A stretch of DNA of 64,000 bases from MAG-120531 sp038125995 (lineage in GTDB: Bacteria > Bacteroidota > Bacteroidia > Flavobacteriales > Flavobacteriaceae), in assembly GCA_038125995.1 (NCBI GenBank), contig JAYPEX010000002.1, forward strand, positions 124,001 through 188,000, given 5' to 3'. The notes under the pieces are model-generated. The model was not told the DNA's origin and ran no database searches. It was given only the letters and a program-made list of their open reading frames with translations. This document shows positions 53,091 through 62,412 of this stretch, in pieces (position 1 is the first letter of the stretch; each line of letters starts with the position of its first letter). The position numbers were made by a program, and so were the translations under genes.

Positions 53091-53795
53091 TTACATTTTT
53101 ATATAAAATGCTTTAGTGAGTTCTATATAGTCACTGGTATACTGGTTTCGATTCACTTCTATGATAAGTTCATCAGATAAGATTTCTTTTCTAGTTAATG
53201 AAAAGGCCACTAGTGATCTTTTAATCGGAGCATTGAGATTCCCTTTGACTCTTGTTATTTTAAATGGATACAGCCCTAAATTCGACGCAAGGTTTAAAAA
53301 GGTCGTTTCTTCGATAAAGGGAATAATACAACAAAATATACCTTTAGTTGACAAAAGTGTTTTAGCTCCGATTAACAAGACTTCGAATGGTAAATCCTCT
53401 GTTTGTCTCGCTGTGGTTCTCGATGTATTATCACCCACAATATCGGTATTATGAAAAGGGGGATTTGATACGATTAAATCATAATGTTCTTCAAGTTCTT
53501 GAATCAGTTCTACTAAATCAGCATGATAGCAAAACAGTCGATCTCCCCAAGGTGAGCTTTCAAAGTTTTCAACACATTGCGCGTGAGCATTGGGTTCTAT
53601 TTCAATGGCATCGATGGTTTCTGCATTGGATCGTTGGGCTAACATCAGTGCGATAACTCCTGTTCCTGCTCCAATATCCAGGATGCTGTTAGGGTGATGG
53701 TCCAAGGGTGTCCAAGCTCCTAAGAGAACTCCATCAGTTCCGATCTTCATAGCGGTTTTGTCTTGAGCAACACTAAACTGTTTAAATTGAAACAT
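53091..53795 (-). CDS. trmN6: tRNA1(Val) (adenine37-N6)-methyltransferase
   Basis: 234 aa, class I methyltransferase. SAM motif DIGAGTGVIALML near residue 40 and catalytic NPPFHN (N-P-P-F) near residue 120, the arrangement of YfiC/TrmN6. It methylates A37 of tRNA1-Val. The N terminus (FKQFSVAQDKTAMKIGTDGVLLG) is the subfamily signature. The gene lies 3 bp after the sulfatase. Confidence 0.9.
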   Translation of the reverse strand: MFQFKQFSVAQDKTAMKIGTDGVLLGAWTPLDHHPNSILDIGAGTGVIALMLAQRSNAETIDAIEIEPNAHAQCVENFESSPWGDRLFCYHADLVELIQELEEHYDLIVSNPPFHNTDIVGDNTSRTTARQTEDLPFEVLLIGAKTLLSTKGIFCCIIPFIEETTFLNLASNLGLYPFKITRVKGNLNAPIKRSLVAFSLTRKEILSDELIIEVNRNQYTSDYIELTKAFYIKM

Positions 53796-53798
53796 TTT

Positions 53799-55241
53799 CT
53801 ATTGGTCTAAATTGTAATATGCAGGTTCTCTCGTTTCAATGCCAGACTCCATACCGGATAAGTTGTCTCCTAGTTTAAGTCTCATTTGATCGGCTAGTTG
53901 ATTGAGCTTTATAACAATTTCAGGGTGCTGTAAGGCAACATTTGTCGTTTCACTTTCATCGGTGATCAGATTGTATAGTTCCTGCTCTTTGAGTTCAAGG
54001 GAACTGTAATCACCAGGAATCCCATCTTTTCCGGGAGTTTGTCCTTTCATTGTTCTGTAATTGTGAGGAAAATACAATTTCCAATCCCCAGATCGAACAG
54101 CGTGTAATTCGTTCACTCGGTAATAAAAATAATAGGCCTCTTGAGGGCTTTGATCCGTTTTTAAAGTAAAGACTTCCCATACATCCTTTCCATCGATAGG
54201 AAGTGTTGGTAGTGATGCTCCAACTCGATTTGCTAATGTTGGCAATAGATCGATCCCCATCACTGGAGTGTGGGATCGTTTCCCTGCGGGAATTTCTTTG
54301 GGGTATTTAATAACAAAGGGTTCCCGTTGTCCACCTTCCCATGCAGTTCCCTTACCTTCTCTATAAGGAAGTGCAGAGCCAGCGTGGTTTCCATAGGATA
54401 ACCAGGGGCCATTGTCTGAGGTGAAGATGATTATCGTGTTTTCTTCTAAACCATTTTCTTTTAGAGTCTTTGCAATTTGACCGACAGACCAGTCGATTTC
54501 CATAATCACATCACCGTACAATCCTCTTTTGGATTTACCTTTAAATTTGTCAGATACAAATAAAGGAACATGGGGTTGTGGATGAGGAACGTATAAAAAG
54601 AAAGGCTCGTTTTTGTGTTTCTTGATAAAAGCAATACTTCTTTCAGTGATCTGAGTGGTGAGTTGCGATTGATCGGTCAACGTATCGATCACTTTATTGT
54701 TTTCGTATAGAACTAAGGGATCAAAGTTGAACCACTTGCCCTGATAGGGATGATTGGGCCACATATCATTCGAGTACGGAATTCCAAAGTATTCATCAAA
54801 GCCATGGTTTAAGGGCATGGCTTCTTTGTGATCTCCTAAATGCCACTTTCCAAAAATTCCAGTAGCATACCCTTTTGTTTTTAATAGTTCCGCCAAAGTG
54901 ATCTCAGATGGATTAAGACCTTTATTTGCCTTGGGCATGAATGCATTGTGAATTCCAATGCGATTGGGATAACAACCTGTTAAGATCCCAGCTCTAGAAG
55001 CAGAACAGACTGCCTGAGGAGCGTAGTAATTGTCCAATACAACTCCTTCACTTGCGAGTTGATCGATATGTGGTGTCTGAAACTTAACTGCTCCATTGGG
55101 TCCAATATCTTGAAAGCCTTGATCATCCGTTAAGATGAGTACAATATTAGGAGGTGAGCTATGTTGTTCTTGTTGAGTATCCTTACAACTCCATAGCATG
55201 AACACCAAAAAGAGGGTATAAAAAATGTGTTTCATACCCAA
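53799..55241 (-). CDS. Sulfatase, lipoprotein, formylglycine type
   Basis: 480 aa. Lipoprotein signal with Cys19 (MLWSC). Family S1 metal site DD (39-40) and formylglycine motif CSASRAGILTG, where C79 is the residue to be oxidised. GKWHLGD and the metal Asp-Asn in FTSDNG are further conserved sites. It should hydrolyse sulfate esters of glycans or algal polysaccharides outside the cell. The maturase is not in the window. No polysaccharide utilisation genes are adjacent; it lies 24 bp after rimM. Confidence 0.9.
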   Translation of the reverse strand: MGMKHIFYTLFLVFMLWSCKDTQQEQHSSPPNIVLILTDDQGFQDIGPNGAVKFQTPHIDQLASEGVVLDNYYAPQAVCSASRAGILTGCYPNRIGIHNAFMPKANKGLNPSEITLAELLKTKGYATGIFGKWHLGDHKEAMPLNHGFDEYFGIPYSNDMWPNHPYQGKWFNFDPLVLYENNKVIDTLTDQSQLTTQITERSIAFIKKHKNEPFFLYVPHPQPHVPLFVSDKFKGKSKRGLYGDVIMEIDWSVGQIAKTLKENGLEENTIIIFTSDNGPWLSYGNHAGSALPYREGKGTAWEGGQREPFVIKYPKEIPAGKRSHTPVMGIDLLPTLANRVGASLPTLPIDGKDVWEVFTLKTDQSPQEAYYFYYRVNELHAVRSGDWKLYFPHNYRTMKGQTPGKDGIPGDYSSLELKEQELYNLITDESETTNVALQHPEIVIKLNQLADQMRLKLGDNLSGMESGIETREPAYYNLDQ

Positions 55242-55265
55242 ATATAGAAAATAATAAGATGGAAT

Positions 55266-55790
55266 CTAGAGGTATAATTCGATCAATCCCTCTGGAGTGC
55301 TGACCTCAATAGTTTTAGTCTCTCGATCGACTTTGGTCAAGAATTCATCATTAATTGGAATAAGAATTTCAGTTCCCTTGTAATCAATGACAAAAAGAGC
55401 CTGATTGGTCGTGTCATTAATACTAGTGATCACACCTACTGTTCCAAAATTTTGATCGATGACTGTAAACCCTATCACCTCGTGAAAGTAAAATTTATTA
55501 CCCTCTAGAGGTGGTAAAAACTCTAAGGGAAGATATAATTCACTTCCCATAATGAGATCGGCTTCTTCTTCACTGTCTACATCTTCAAATTTGATTCGAA
55601 GAAGCGATGATTTGTGCAGCCTGGATTGCTCTATAAAAAATGGAACCAGACTGTCTCTAAGAGAGACAAATACTGATTCCATTGATTCGTAGAGTTCGGG
55701 GTCGTCTGAGTCTAATTTCACTAAGACTTCTCCCTTAAAACTGTATTTAGATACGATTTTTCCGAGGTAAAAACACTCTTGCTTTCGCAT
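55266..55790 (-). CDS. rimM: 16S rRNA processing protein RimM
   Basis: 174 aa: N-terminal RimM domain (YLGKIVSKYSFKGEV) and C-terminal PRC-barrel (FYFHEVIGFTV to EILIPINDEFL). It assists assembly of the 30S head around S19. It follows rpsP by 11 bp, the conserved rpsP-rimM order. Confidence 0.95.
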   Translation of the reverse strand: MRKQECFYLGKIVSKYSFKGEVLVKLDSDDPELYESMESVFVSLRDSLVPFFIEQSRLHKSSLLRIKFEDVDSEEEADLIMGSELYLPLEFLPPLEGNKFYFHEVIGFTVIDQNFGTVGVITSINDTTNQALFVIDYKGTEILIPINDEFLTKVDRETKTIEVSTPEGLIELYL

Positions 55791-55801
55791 CTTACAAGTA
55801 C

Positions 55802-56371
55802 TTACTCAGCTTTTTCTTCCTCTGAAGCTTCTTCAGCAGTAGCTTCTTCAGCTACAGCTTCCGTTGCTTCCTCTTCAGCTACAGCTTCCGTTGCTTCCTC
55901 TTCAGCAACAGCAGCTGCTAATGCTTCAGCAGCAGCTTTTTCTCTCGCTTCGTTTACAGCTTTTTCAGCTTCAATGGCTTTAGCTCTTTCCTCTGCTTTC
56001 GCTTTGTCAAGATCAGCAACTTTGGATCCAACAGCTTTCTCTTTGTCAGCTAACCACGCTTCAAATTTCTTATCAGCTTCTTCTTGTGTGAGTGCTCCTT
56101 TTGCAACACCACCTTGTAAGTGATGTTTTAAGAGTACACCTTTGTAAGATAAAAGACGTTTAGCAGTTTCTGTTGGTTGCGCACCGTTGCCAAGCCATTT
56201 AACAGATCCTTCAACATCTAAATCGATGGTTGCTGGATTTGTATTTGGATTGTAAACTCCTAATTTTTCTAAGAATTTACCGTCTCTTTTTGCTCTAGCA
56301 TCTGCTGCTACGATCCAATAGAAAGGTTTACCTTTTTTACCGTGTCTTTGTAATCTAATTTTTACTGGCAT
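55802..56371 (-). CDS. rpsP: 30S ribosomal protein S16 with a long acidic Ala/Glu tail
   Basis: 189 aa, about twice the E. coli length. The S16 core is residues 1-85 (VKIRLQRHGKKGKPFYWIV). Residues 110-189 are a helical, Ala/Glu/Lys-rich extension usual in Bacteroidota, here ending in repeats of AEEEATEAV encoded by a perfect 27-bp tandem duplication. First gene of the rpsP-rimM operon. Confidence 0.95.
   Translation of the reverse strand: MPVKIRLQRHGKKGKPFYWIVAADARAKRDGKFLEKLGVYNPNTNPATIDLDVEGSVKWLGNGAQPTETAKRLLSYKGVLLKHHLQGGVAKGALTQEEADKKFEAWLADKEKAVGSKVADLDKAKAEERAKAIEAEKAVNEAREKAAAEALAAAVAEEEATEAVAEEEATEAVAEEATAEEASEEEKAE
55845..55910. repeat. 27-bp tandem repeat inside rpsP
   Basis: Two perfect copies (55845-55871 and 55872-55898) and the start of a third. 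In frame, it encodes nine residues per unit and could change in copy number by slippage without a frameshift. Confidence 0.85.
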
Positions 56372-56386
56372 ATCACATTAATTTGT

Positions 56387-56451
56387 AGGGTGCCCGACCC
56401 TTGGTTATTAATTCTTTTAATTCGCTTATCGATTAAGCGGGTGCAAATATA
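56387..56451 (-). promoter_or_regulatory. rpsP promoter element and two-hairpin leader
   Basis: Minus-strand TATATTTG (56451-56444) is the probable -7 element. The leader of about 70 nt contains two perfect hairpins: CGCTTA/TAAGCG (56423-56439, 5-nt loop) and AGGGT/ACCCT (56387-56401, 5-nt loop). Ribosomal-protein leaders often bind their product; this is a candidate. The remaining gap up to dnaE (56452-56614) shows nothing else clear. Confidence 0.45.
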
Positions 56452-56614
56452 ATTAAAATCATACATTTTCAGCTTATTATATCAAAAAAAATACGTTTCA
56501 AGGAATTCAGATCTTCAAAGCATTTTTCTTTTATCAAAACATATCAACAGCCCTACAAAAAAGGAGGAAGATTTAGTACTTTTAAAACTCTAAAAACTGA
56601 GCAATAAAACAACT

Positions 56615-59600
56615 ATGTATTTAATCTTTGATACGGAAACCACTGGATTACCAAAACGTTGGAACGCACCAATTAGCGATATTGATAATTGGCCCAGATG
56701 TGTTCAAATTGCATGGCAAGTCCACGATGAAATGGGAGTACTGGTCGATCATCAGGATTTTCTCATAGTTCCTGATGGATATACGATTCCGTACGAAGCA
56801 GAACAAATTCACGGAATTTCAACAGATCTAGCTAAAGAACAAGGAATCACTATTGAGGCAGCTTTAGAAAAGTTTGAAGAGGCCCTTTCCAAAACAAAAT
56901 TTATAGTCGGTCAAAATTTAGGATTTGATATCAATATCATGGGTGCTGAGTCTTACAGAGCCGGAGTTCATTCAAAATTAGTGAATTTGCCTGTTCTCGA
57001 TACCTGTACTGAAGAGACGGCTTTGATGTGTAAGATTCCTGGAGGTAAAGGCGGTAAGTTTAAATTACCAACGCTTACTGAATTACACGAGCATCTTTTT
57101 GGAGAGCCTTTTAATGAAGTTCACAATGCAACTGCAGATGTAGAAGCTACCTCTCGTTGCTTTTTGGAACTCCTTCGTCAAAAACACTATTCAATAGAAA
57201 AGCTTCAAGCGCAACCCGATTATTACAATCGATTTATCGAGCTAAATCCCAATCCAATAGAAGCAGTTGGTTTAGTGCATCAGAATTTAAAACAGGCCTC
57301 AAAAGAATTAGCTTCGAAACAACAAGAGGGAACTGTAGCATCAAAAATATCTGATGCTAAACTCAAAGAAAATAAAGAACAGCTCAAAGGCAGTTCATTT
57401 GTGCATCTTCACAACCATTCTCAGTTTTCAATATTGCAATCAACCATAAGTATCAGTGATTTGGTTCAGGCAGCAACTAAAGAAAAGATGCCCGCTGTGG
57501 CGCTGACAGATCACGCCAATATGATGGGAGCTTTTCACTTTGTCAAACAAGTGAATGCTCATAATTCTGCGGTGAAGTCTCAGGATGAATCCACAACAAC
57601 AGAAGAACGATTAGAACCTTTAAAAGCAATCATCGGTTGTGAATTCTTTGTCTGTGAGGATCACACGAATAAGAACTTTAAGGATTACGGATATCAAATC
57701 GTGTTTTTAGCAAAGAACAAAAACGGATATCACAACCTGGCCAAATTATCTTCTTTAGCCTATACGGATGGTTTTTATTACGTTCCAAGAATTGATAAAA
57801 AACTCGTTGAACAATACAAAGACGATTTAATTGTACTCAGTGGGAATCTATACGGAGAGGTGCCCTCCAAGCTTCTTAATGTCGGTGAGACTCAAGCTGA
57901 GGAAGCGCTCTTGTGGTGGAAAGAACAGTTTGGAAATGATTTTTACTTAGAACTCATGAAACACGGACAGGAAGATGAACAGCGTGTCAATGAACTGTTA
58001 ATTCAACTTAGTAACAAACACCAAATAAAGTTAGTTGCGACTAACAATACCTATTATATAGATCATGAGGATGCTGATGCTCACGATATTTTACTCTGTG
58101 TTAAGGATGGTGAAAAGAAAGACACCCCTATAGGTAGAGGTAGAGGTTTTCGATACGGATTGCCAAATCAGGAGTATTATTTTAAGTCTGTAGAAGAAAT
58201 GAAATCCCTTTTTGAATCGCTGCCAGAGGCGATTGAAAATACTCTAGAAATTGCAGATAAGATTGAAGCATACGAACTAGCTAGAGACGTATTATTACCT
58301 GACTTTGATATTCCTGAGAAATTTAAAAATCCAGAGGATGCTATCGATGGAGGGAAAAGAGGAGAGAATGCCTATTTGCGACATTTGACCTATAAGGGTG
58401 CTGAAAAGCGTTATGGTGAAATCACGGAGGCAATCAAAGAGCGTCTCGATTTTGAATTAGCGACTATTGAAAATTCAGGATACCCAGGATACTTTTTGAT
58501 TGTGGAAGACTTTATACGTGAAGCCAGAAATATGGATGTTTCTGTAGGGCCAGGTAGGGGTTCAGCTGCAGGAGCAGTAGTTTCTTATTGTTTGGGAATC
58601 ACTAATATTGATCCGATTAAGTACGATCTGCTTTTTGAACGTTTTTTAAATCCTGATCGTGTTTCCATGCCTGATATTGATATTGATTTTGACGATGAAG
58701 GTAGAGGAAGAGTCATTCAATACGTCATCGATAAGTACGGATCCAATCAGGTGGCTCAAATCATCACCTATGGAACCATGGCTGCTAAATCATCCATTAG
58801 AGATACAGCCAGAGTCTTGGATTTACCACTTGCCGATGCGGATCGAATTGCAAAGCTCATTCCCAATATGTCAAAGTTGTCTAAGATTTTCGCATATGAT
58901 GAAGCAGAATTAAAATCAAAATTTAGAGCAGAAGAGCTCTTAAAGGTCAACGAACTGATGAATATTTCAGAAGGGACCGATTTGGAAGCTCAAACCCTTC
59001 AGATGGCTAAAATTATTGAAGGATCGCTCAGAAATACAGGAACACACGCCTGTGGGGTAATTATTACCCCTGATGATATCACCAAATTTGTTCCTGTGGC
59101 TACTGCAAAAGACTCTGATTTATACGTTACTCAATTCGACAATGCTGTAGTGGAGTCTGCAGGACTTCTTAAGATGGATTTCTTGGGATTAAAAACCTTG
59201 ACGTTGATTAAAGACACTGTTAAGATAGTCAAGGCGAAGCACGGAATTGAACTCGTTCCCGATGATTTTCCATTGGATGATATCAAGACTTATGAGCTTT
59301 TTCAAAGAGGAGACACCATAGGGGTATTTCAATACGAATCTCCCGGAATGCAAAAACACTTACGCGATTTAAAGCCTACCGTTTTTGATGATTTGATTGC
59401 CATGAACGCCCTTTACAGACCGGGTCCAATGGAATACATTCCCAGTTTTGTGGCTCGTAAGCACGGAGATGAAGAAATTGCCTACGACCTAGATGATATG
59501 GAGGAATACCTAAATGAAACTTACGGTATTACCGTCTATCAAGAGCAAGTGATGCTCCTCTCTCAAAAGTTAGCAAACTTTTCTAAGGGTGAGGCTGATA

Positions 59601-60991
59601 TGCTTCGTAAAGCCATGGGTAAAAAGATTTTTGCGCTGCTCGAAAAATTAAAACCAAAGTTTATCGATGGAGGTAAGTCCAATGGGCATCCAGAAGACGT
59701 TCTAGAAAAAATTTGGAAGGATTGGGAGGCCTTTGCTTCTTATGCGTTTAATAAAAGTCACTCGACCTGTTACGCTTATATCGCCTATCAAACAGCTTAT
59801 TTAAAAGCGCACTATCCTGCGGAGTATATGGCGGCGGTACTCTCAAACAATATGAATGATATTAAGTCGGTAACCTTCTTTATGGAAGAGTGTAAGCGAA
59901 TGGGACTAGAAGTGCTCGGTCCTGATGTCAACGAATCGTATTACAAATTTGCAGTAAATGCCAATAATGCGATTCGATTTGGGATGGGAGCCATTAAGGG
60001 AGTAGGTCAAGCAGCTGTTCAAGCTATTGTTGACGAACGAAAACAAAATGGACCTTATGGATCTATTTTTGATTTAACCAAACGGGTTGATTTAAGGGCT
60101 GCCAACAAAAAAGCTTTTGAAAACTTAGCCCTTGCTGGAGCTTTCGACTCTTTTGGTGGTGTGCATAGGGCACAATACTTTCATTCTACCGATGATTCCC
60201 AAACGTTTATCGAGAAGGCGATGCGATTTGGATCTCGTTTTCAGGAGAATGTCAATTCTTCTCAGGTCAGCCTTTTTGGAGCAGCGTCAGAAGTAGAAAT
60301 TCCAGCACCTGAGGTACCACCATGTGAGGAGTGGGGTACCATGGAAAAACTCCGAAGGGAAAAAGAGGTTGTAGGAATTTATATATCTGGACACCCTTTA
60401 GATGATTACAAAGCAGAAATCAAATCCTTTACCAACGCTAATCTCAGTGTGTTTCATGATCTATTTCCACTAGTGAATAAAGAAATTACCGTGGCGGGAA
60501 TCATTACTGATGCGCAACACAGAGTGGCTAAAAATGGAAATGGATGGGGCTTATTTACCTTAGAAGACTACTACGATTCATATGAATTTAGAATTTTTGG
60601 TGAAGAGTATTTGAAGTTTCAACACTTTTTAAAACCGAATTCTTTTGTGCATCTCAAAGCCTTTGTCAAAGAAGGATGGGTCAACAAAGAAGGAAAAAAA
60701 GGAGAACCTAGACTGCAGTACAATTCCTTTATGTTGTTGCAAGAGGTATTGGATAAATTCTCAAAAAAATTGACCTTAAAACTAAACTTAAACGAACTCC
60801 AAAAAGAAACTATTGACGACCTATTTGAGGTTGTGAAAACTCATAAAGGAGATAAGCCATTTCATATAACACTGTATGAATTAGAAGAGGAAATAAAACT
60901 CAATATGTATTCAAGAAAGCGAAAAGTATCTATTGAATCAGATCTGATTCAAGAGTTAGAAGCTAAAGGCTTTCACTATCAAATTAATTAA
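56615..60991 (+). CDS. dnaE: DNA polymerase III alpha subunit fused to a proofreading exonuclease domain
   Basis: 1458 aa. Residues 1-195: DEDDh exonuclease with D6/E8 in FDTETTG, the Exo II Asp in GQNLGFD, and H-x4-D in HNATAD. PHP domain from about 265 (HLHNHSQFS, DHANMMGAF). Polymerase palm Asp residues in PDIDIDF near 687 and KMDFLGL near 855. A clamp-binding motif QVSLF near 1216, then OB fold and a long C-terminal region. It replicates the chromosome with built-in proofreading. Transcribed alone, starting 243 bp after rpsP on the opposite strand. Confidence 0.95.
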   Translation: MYLIFDTETTGLPKRWNAPISDIDNWPRCVQIAWQVHDEMGVLVDHQDFLIVPDGYTIPYEAEQIHGISTDLAKEQGITIEAALEKFEEALSKTKFIVGQNLGFDINIMGAESYRAGVHSKLVNLPVLDTCTEETALMCKIPGGKGGKFKLPTLTELHEHLFGEPFNEVHNATADVEATSRCFLELLRQKHYSIEKLQAQPDYYNRFIELNPNPIEAVGLVHQNLKQASKELASKQQEGTVASKISDAKLKENKEQLKGSSFVHLHNHSQFSILQSTISISDLVQAATKEKMPAVALTDHANMMGAFHFVKQVNAHNSAVKSQDESTTTEERLEPLKAIIGCEFFVCEDHTNKNFKDYGYQIVFLAKNKNGYHNLAKLSSLAYTDGFYYVPRIDKKLVEQYKDDLIVLSGNLYGEVPSKLLNVGETQAEEALLWWKEQFGNDFYLELMKHGQEDEQRVNELLIQLSNKHQIKLVATNNTYYIDHEDADAHDILLCVKDGEKKDTPIGRGRGFRYGLPNQEYYFKSVEEMKSLFESLPEAIENTLEIADKIEAYELARDVLLPDFDIPEKFKNPEDAIDGGKRGENAYLRHLTYKGAEKRYGEITEAIKERLDFELATIENSGYPGYFLIVEDFIREARNMDVSVGPGRGSAAGAVVSYCLGITNIDPIKYDLLFERFLNPDRVSMPDIDIDFDDEGRGRVIQYVIDKYGSNQVAQIITYGTMAAKSSIRDTARVLDLPLADADRIAKLIPNMSKLSKIFAYDEAELKSKFRAEELLKVNELMNISEGTDLEAQTLQMAKIIEGSLRNTGTHACGVIITPDDITKFVPVATAKDSDLYVTQFDNAVVESAGLLKMDFLGLKTLTLIKDTVKIVKAKHGIELVPDDFPLDDIKTYELFQRGDTIGVFQYESPGMQKHLRDLKPTVFDDLIAMNALYRPGPMEYIPSFVARKHGDEEIAYDLDDMEEYLNETYGITVYQEQVMLLSQKLANFSKGEADMLRKAMGKKIFALLEKLKPKFIDGGKSNGHPEDVLEKIWKDWEAFASYAFNKSHSTCYAYIAYQTAYLKAHYPAEYMAAVLSNNMNDIKSVTFFMEECKRMGLEVLGPDVNESYYKFAVNANNAIRFGMGAIKGVGQAAVQAIVDERKQNGPYGSIFDLTKRVDLRAANKKAFENLALAGAFDSFGGVHRAQYFHSTDDSQTFIEKAMRFGSRFQENVNSSQVSLFGAASEVEIPAPEVPPCEEWGTMEKLRREKEVVGIYISGHPLDDYKAEIKSFTNANLSVFHDLFPLVNKEITVAGIITDAQHRVAKNGNGWGLFTLEDYYDSYEFRIFGEEYLKFQHFLKPNSFVHLKAFVKEGWVNKEGKKGEPRLQYNSFMLLQEVLDKFSKKLTLKLNLNELQKETIDDLFEVVKTHKGDKPFHITLYELEEEIKLNMYSRKRKVSIESDLIQELEAKGFHYQIN

Positions 60992-61061
60992 TATAGGGAG
61001 CATTGATAGTCTAATAGAAAATAAGAATAGTTGGACTCCTTTAAAGATGAAATATTATTTA

Positions 61062-61069
61062 TACATTTG
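61062..61069 (+). promoter_or_regulatory. trxA promoter -7 element
   Basis: TACATTTG, 21 bp before the trxA start. No TTG at the ideal distance. Confidence 0.45.
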
Positions 61070-61090
61070 AATTATATAAAATTTTAAACC

Positions 61091-61408
61091 ATGGCATTAG
61101 AAATAACAGACGCTACTTTTGAAGAAGTAGTATTAAAAAGTGATAAGCCAGTCGTAGTAGATTTTTGGGCGGCTTGGTGTGGACCTTGTAGAATGGTCGG
61201 TCCAGTAATTGAAGAAATCAGCAGTGAATACGAGGGTAAAGCTGTTGTAGGGAAGGTAGATGTTGATGCTCATCAACAATACGCAGCACAGTACGGTGTT
61301 CGAAATATTCCAACAGTACTCGTGTTTAAAAACGGTGAAATTGTAGATCGTAAAGTTGGTGTTTCTCCAAAACAGGCTTATACTGATGCTATTGATGCAG
61401 TTCTATAA
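61091..61408 (+). CDS. trxA: Thioredoxin
   Basis: 105 aa, a single thioredoxin fold with active site WCGPC near residue 31 and the cis-Pro in RNIPTVLVF. It reduces protein disulfides in the cytoplasm. No signal peptide. Followed by its own terminator. Confidence 0.97.
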   Translation: MALEITDATFEEVVLKSDKPVVVDFWAAWCGPCRMVGPVIEEISSEYEGKAVVGKVDVDAHQQYAAQYGVRNIPTVLVFKNGEIVDRKVGVSPKQAYTDAIDAVL

Positions 61409-61429
61409 GTGAACTACCCTAATTGATAT

Positions 61430-61457
61430 AAAAGGACCTTTTAGGGTCCTTTTTTTG
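61430..61457 (+). terminator. trxA terminator
   Basis: AAAAGGACC / GGTCCTTTT stem followed by T7. Confidence 0.85.
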
Positions 61458-61511
61458 TGCTTAAATCTATTTTAAAATAGTGGTAATATATTAAGAATAT
61501 CTTTTATTGTA

Positions 61512-61619
61512 CAAACTGCTACTACCTATTATTTTAGCAGTGTTGTAGTTAGTTTGTAAGTTTTTATAACTTACTTAAAGACCATCTTGTCACTGATAAG
61601 GTGGTCTACTTTTTTTATA
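61512..61619 (+). ncRNA. Candidate structured small RNA with terminator
   Basis: Three consecutive hairpins occupy about 100 nt: ACTGCTA/TAGCAGT (61515-61541), GTAAGTT/AACTTAC (61556-61574, 5-nt loop) and AGACCATCTT/AAGGTGGTCT (61579-61607), the last followed by ACTTTTTTTAT, a good intrinsic terminator. It starts 55 bp after the trxA terminator, so it is not trxA mRNA. TATCTTTT (61498-61505) upstream could be a -7 element. No known RNA family is recognised. The rest of the 318-bp gap (61620-61726) shows nothing. Confidence 0.45.
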
Positions 61620-61726
61620 GACCATGCAATCATAAGAGTCGACGCCCTCATTTGATGTTTTGAAATGGGATTATCAACTTTCAGTCTTTCTTGAATGTCA
61701 ATTTATTTTATTGACTTTAGATAATA

Positions 61727-62212
61727 TCAGAGGTTTTTAGCTTTATTGAGTAATGAGAAGGCAAAACTAAAGCCTTCTTCTTTGAGCAGCACTTCACCTT
61801 TGGGAGAAATAATAAATACAGTGGGATAGACAGAAAAGGGAAAGGAGTTATGAAATCTTCTTCCTTCCATTGTCTCTCCATCTAGACTGATGTTTATAAA
61901 GTGTTCGTTGTAGTATGCTCCTAGTTTTTCATCGGTGAAGGTGAATTTTTTCATTCGTTTACAAGGGCTGCACCAGGTAGCGTAGACATCGATAAAAAGG
62001 GGTTTGTTTTCGGATCGGGACTTTTGTATGGCTTCATTGAGGCTGATTTGTTCAAACTGGATTCCTTTTTCAGTGGGTTCTTTAAAATCAACCTTAGGGT
62101 TGAGATAGAATATGTAAAAAGCAAAAAATCCAATAATATATAATCCGTTCGAAAAGTATTTGTTCTTTAAAGAGTTGTTAATTATCAAATAAATTGTTTT
62201 AATTTTTTTCAT
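61727..62212 (-). CDS. Membrane-anchored thioredoxin-like protein
   Basis: 161 aa. One N-terminal membrane helix (about 22-38), then a thioredoxin fold facing the periplasm with a CSPC active site (WCSPC near residue 82) and a cis-Pro in VYPTVFII. It resembles the C-terminal DsbD-like / thioredoxin_7 domains. Likely a periplasmic disulfide reductase or oxidase; the substrate is unknown. Confidence 0.85.
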   Translation of the reverse strand: MKKIKTIYLIINNSLKNKYFSNGLYIIGFFAFYIFYLNPKVDFKEPTEKGIQFEQISLNEAIQKSRSENKPLFIDVYATWCSPCKRMKKFTFTDEKLGAYYNEHFINISLDGETMEGRRFHNSFPFSVYPTVFIISPKGEVLLKEEGFSFAFSLLNKAKNL

Positions 62213-62317
62213 GTTTTAAATATAAATAAAAACGTTTATGAGTAATTTTTTATATTTAGGTATTGATTGTATCTAGTATGGAATGCATACTGATTTCATT
62301 GTCAAATTTTTCAGGAT

Positions 62318-62410
62318 ATTAATAAATTAATTCAACATACAATAACGCTTTTAATTTTGTTGTTTCCTCTGGCTAATAATGCACAGGGTATCCTAGCTAC
62401 CTCTTTTTAG
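62318..62410 (+). pseudogene. Orphan signal-peptide remnant
   Basis: A 30-codon frame reads as a secretion signal: N-K-L at the start, a hydrophobic core (TLLILLFPLA), a cleavage site at NNAQ-G, then seven residues and TAG at 62408. The start position holds ATT where ATG would be expected. The mature part is missing and the DUF1080 gene begins its 3' end 2 bp later, which looks like a deletion or rearrangement junction. Confidence 0.45.
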
Positions 62411-62412
62411 TT

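Noticed and set aside
55779..56123. A 114-codon plus-strand frame rich in Ser and Ala opposite rpsP
   Set aside because: It is the shadow of the repetitive Ala/Glu tail of S16 and has no independent evidence.
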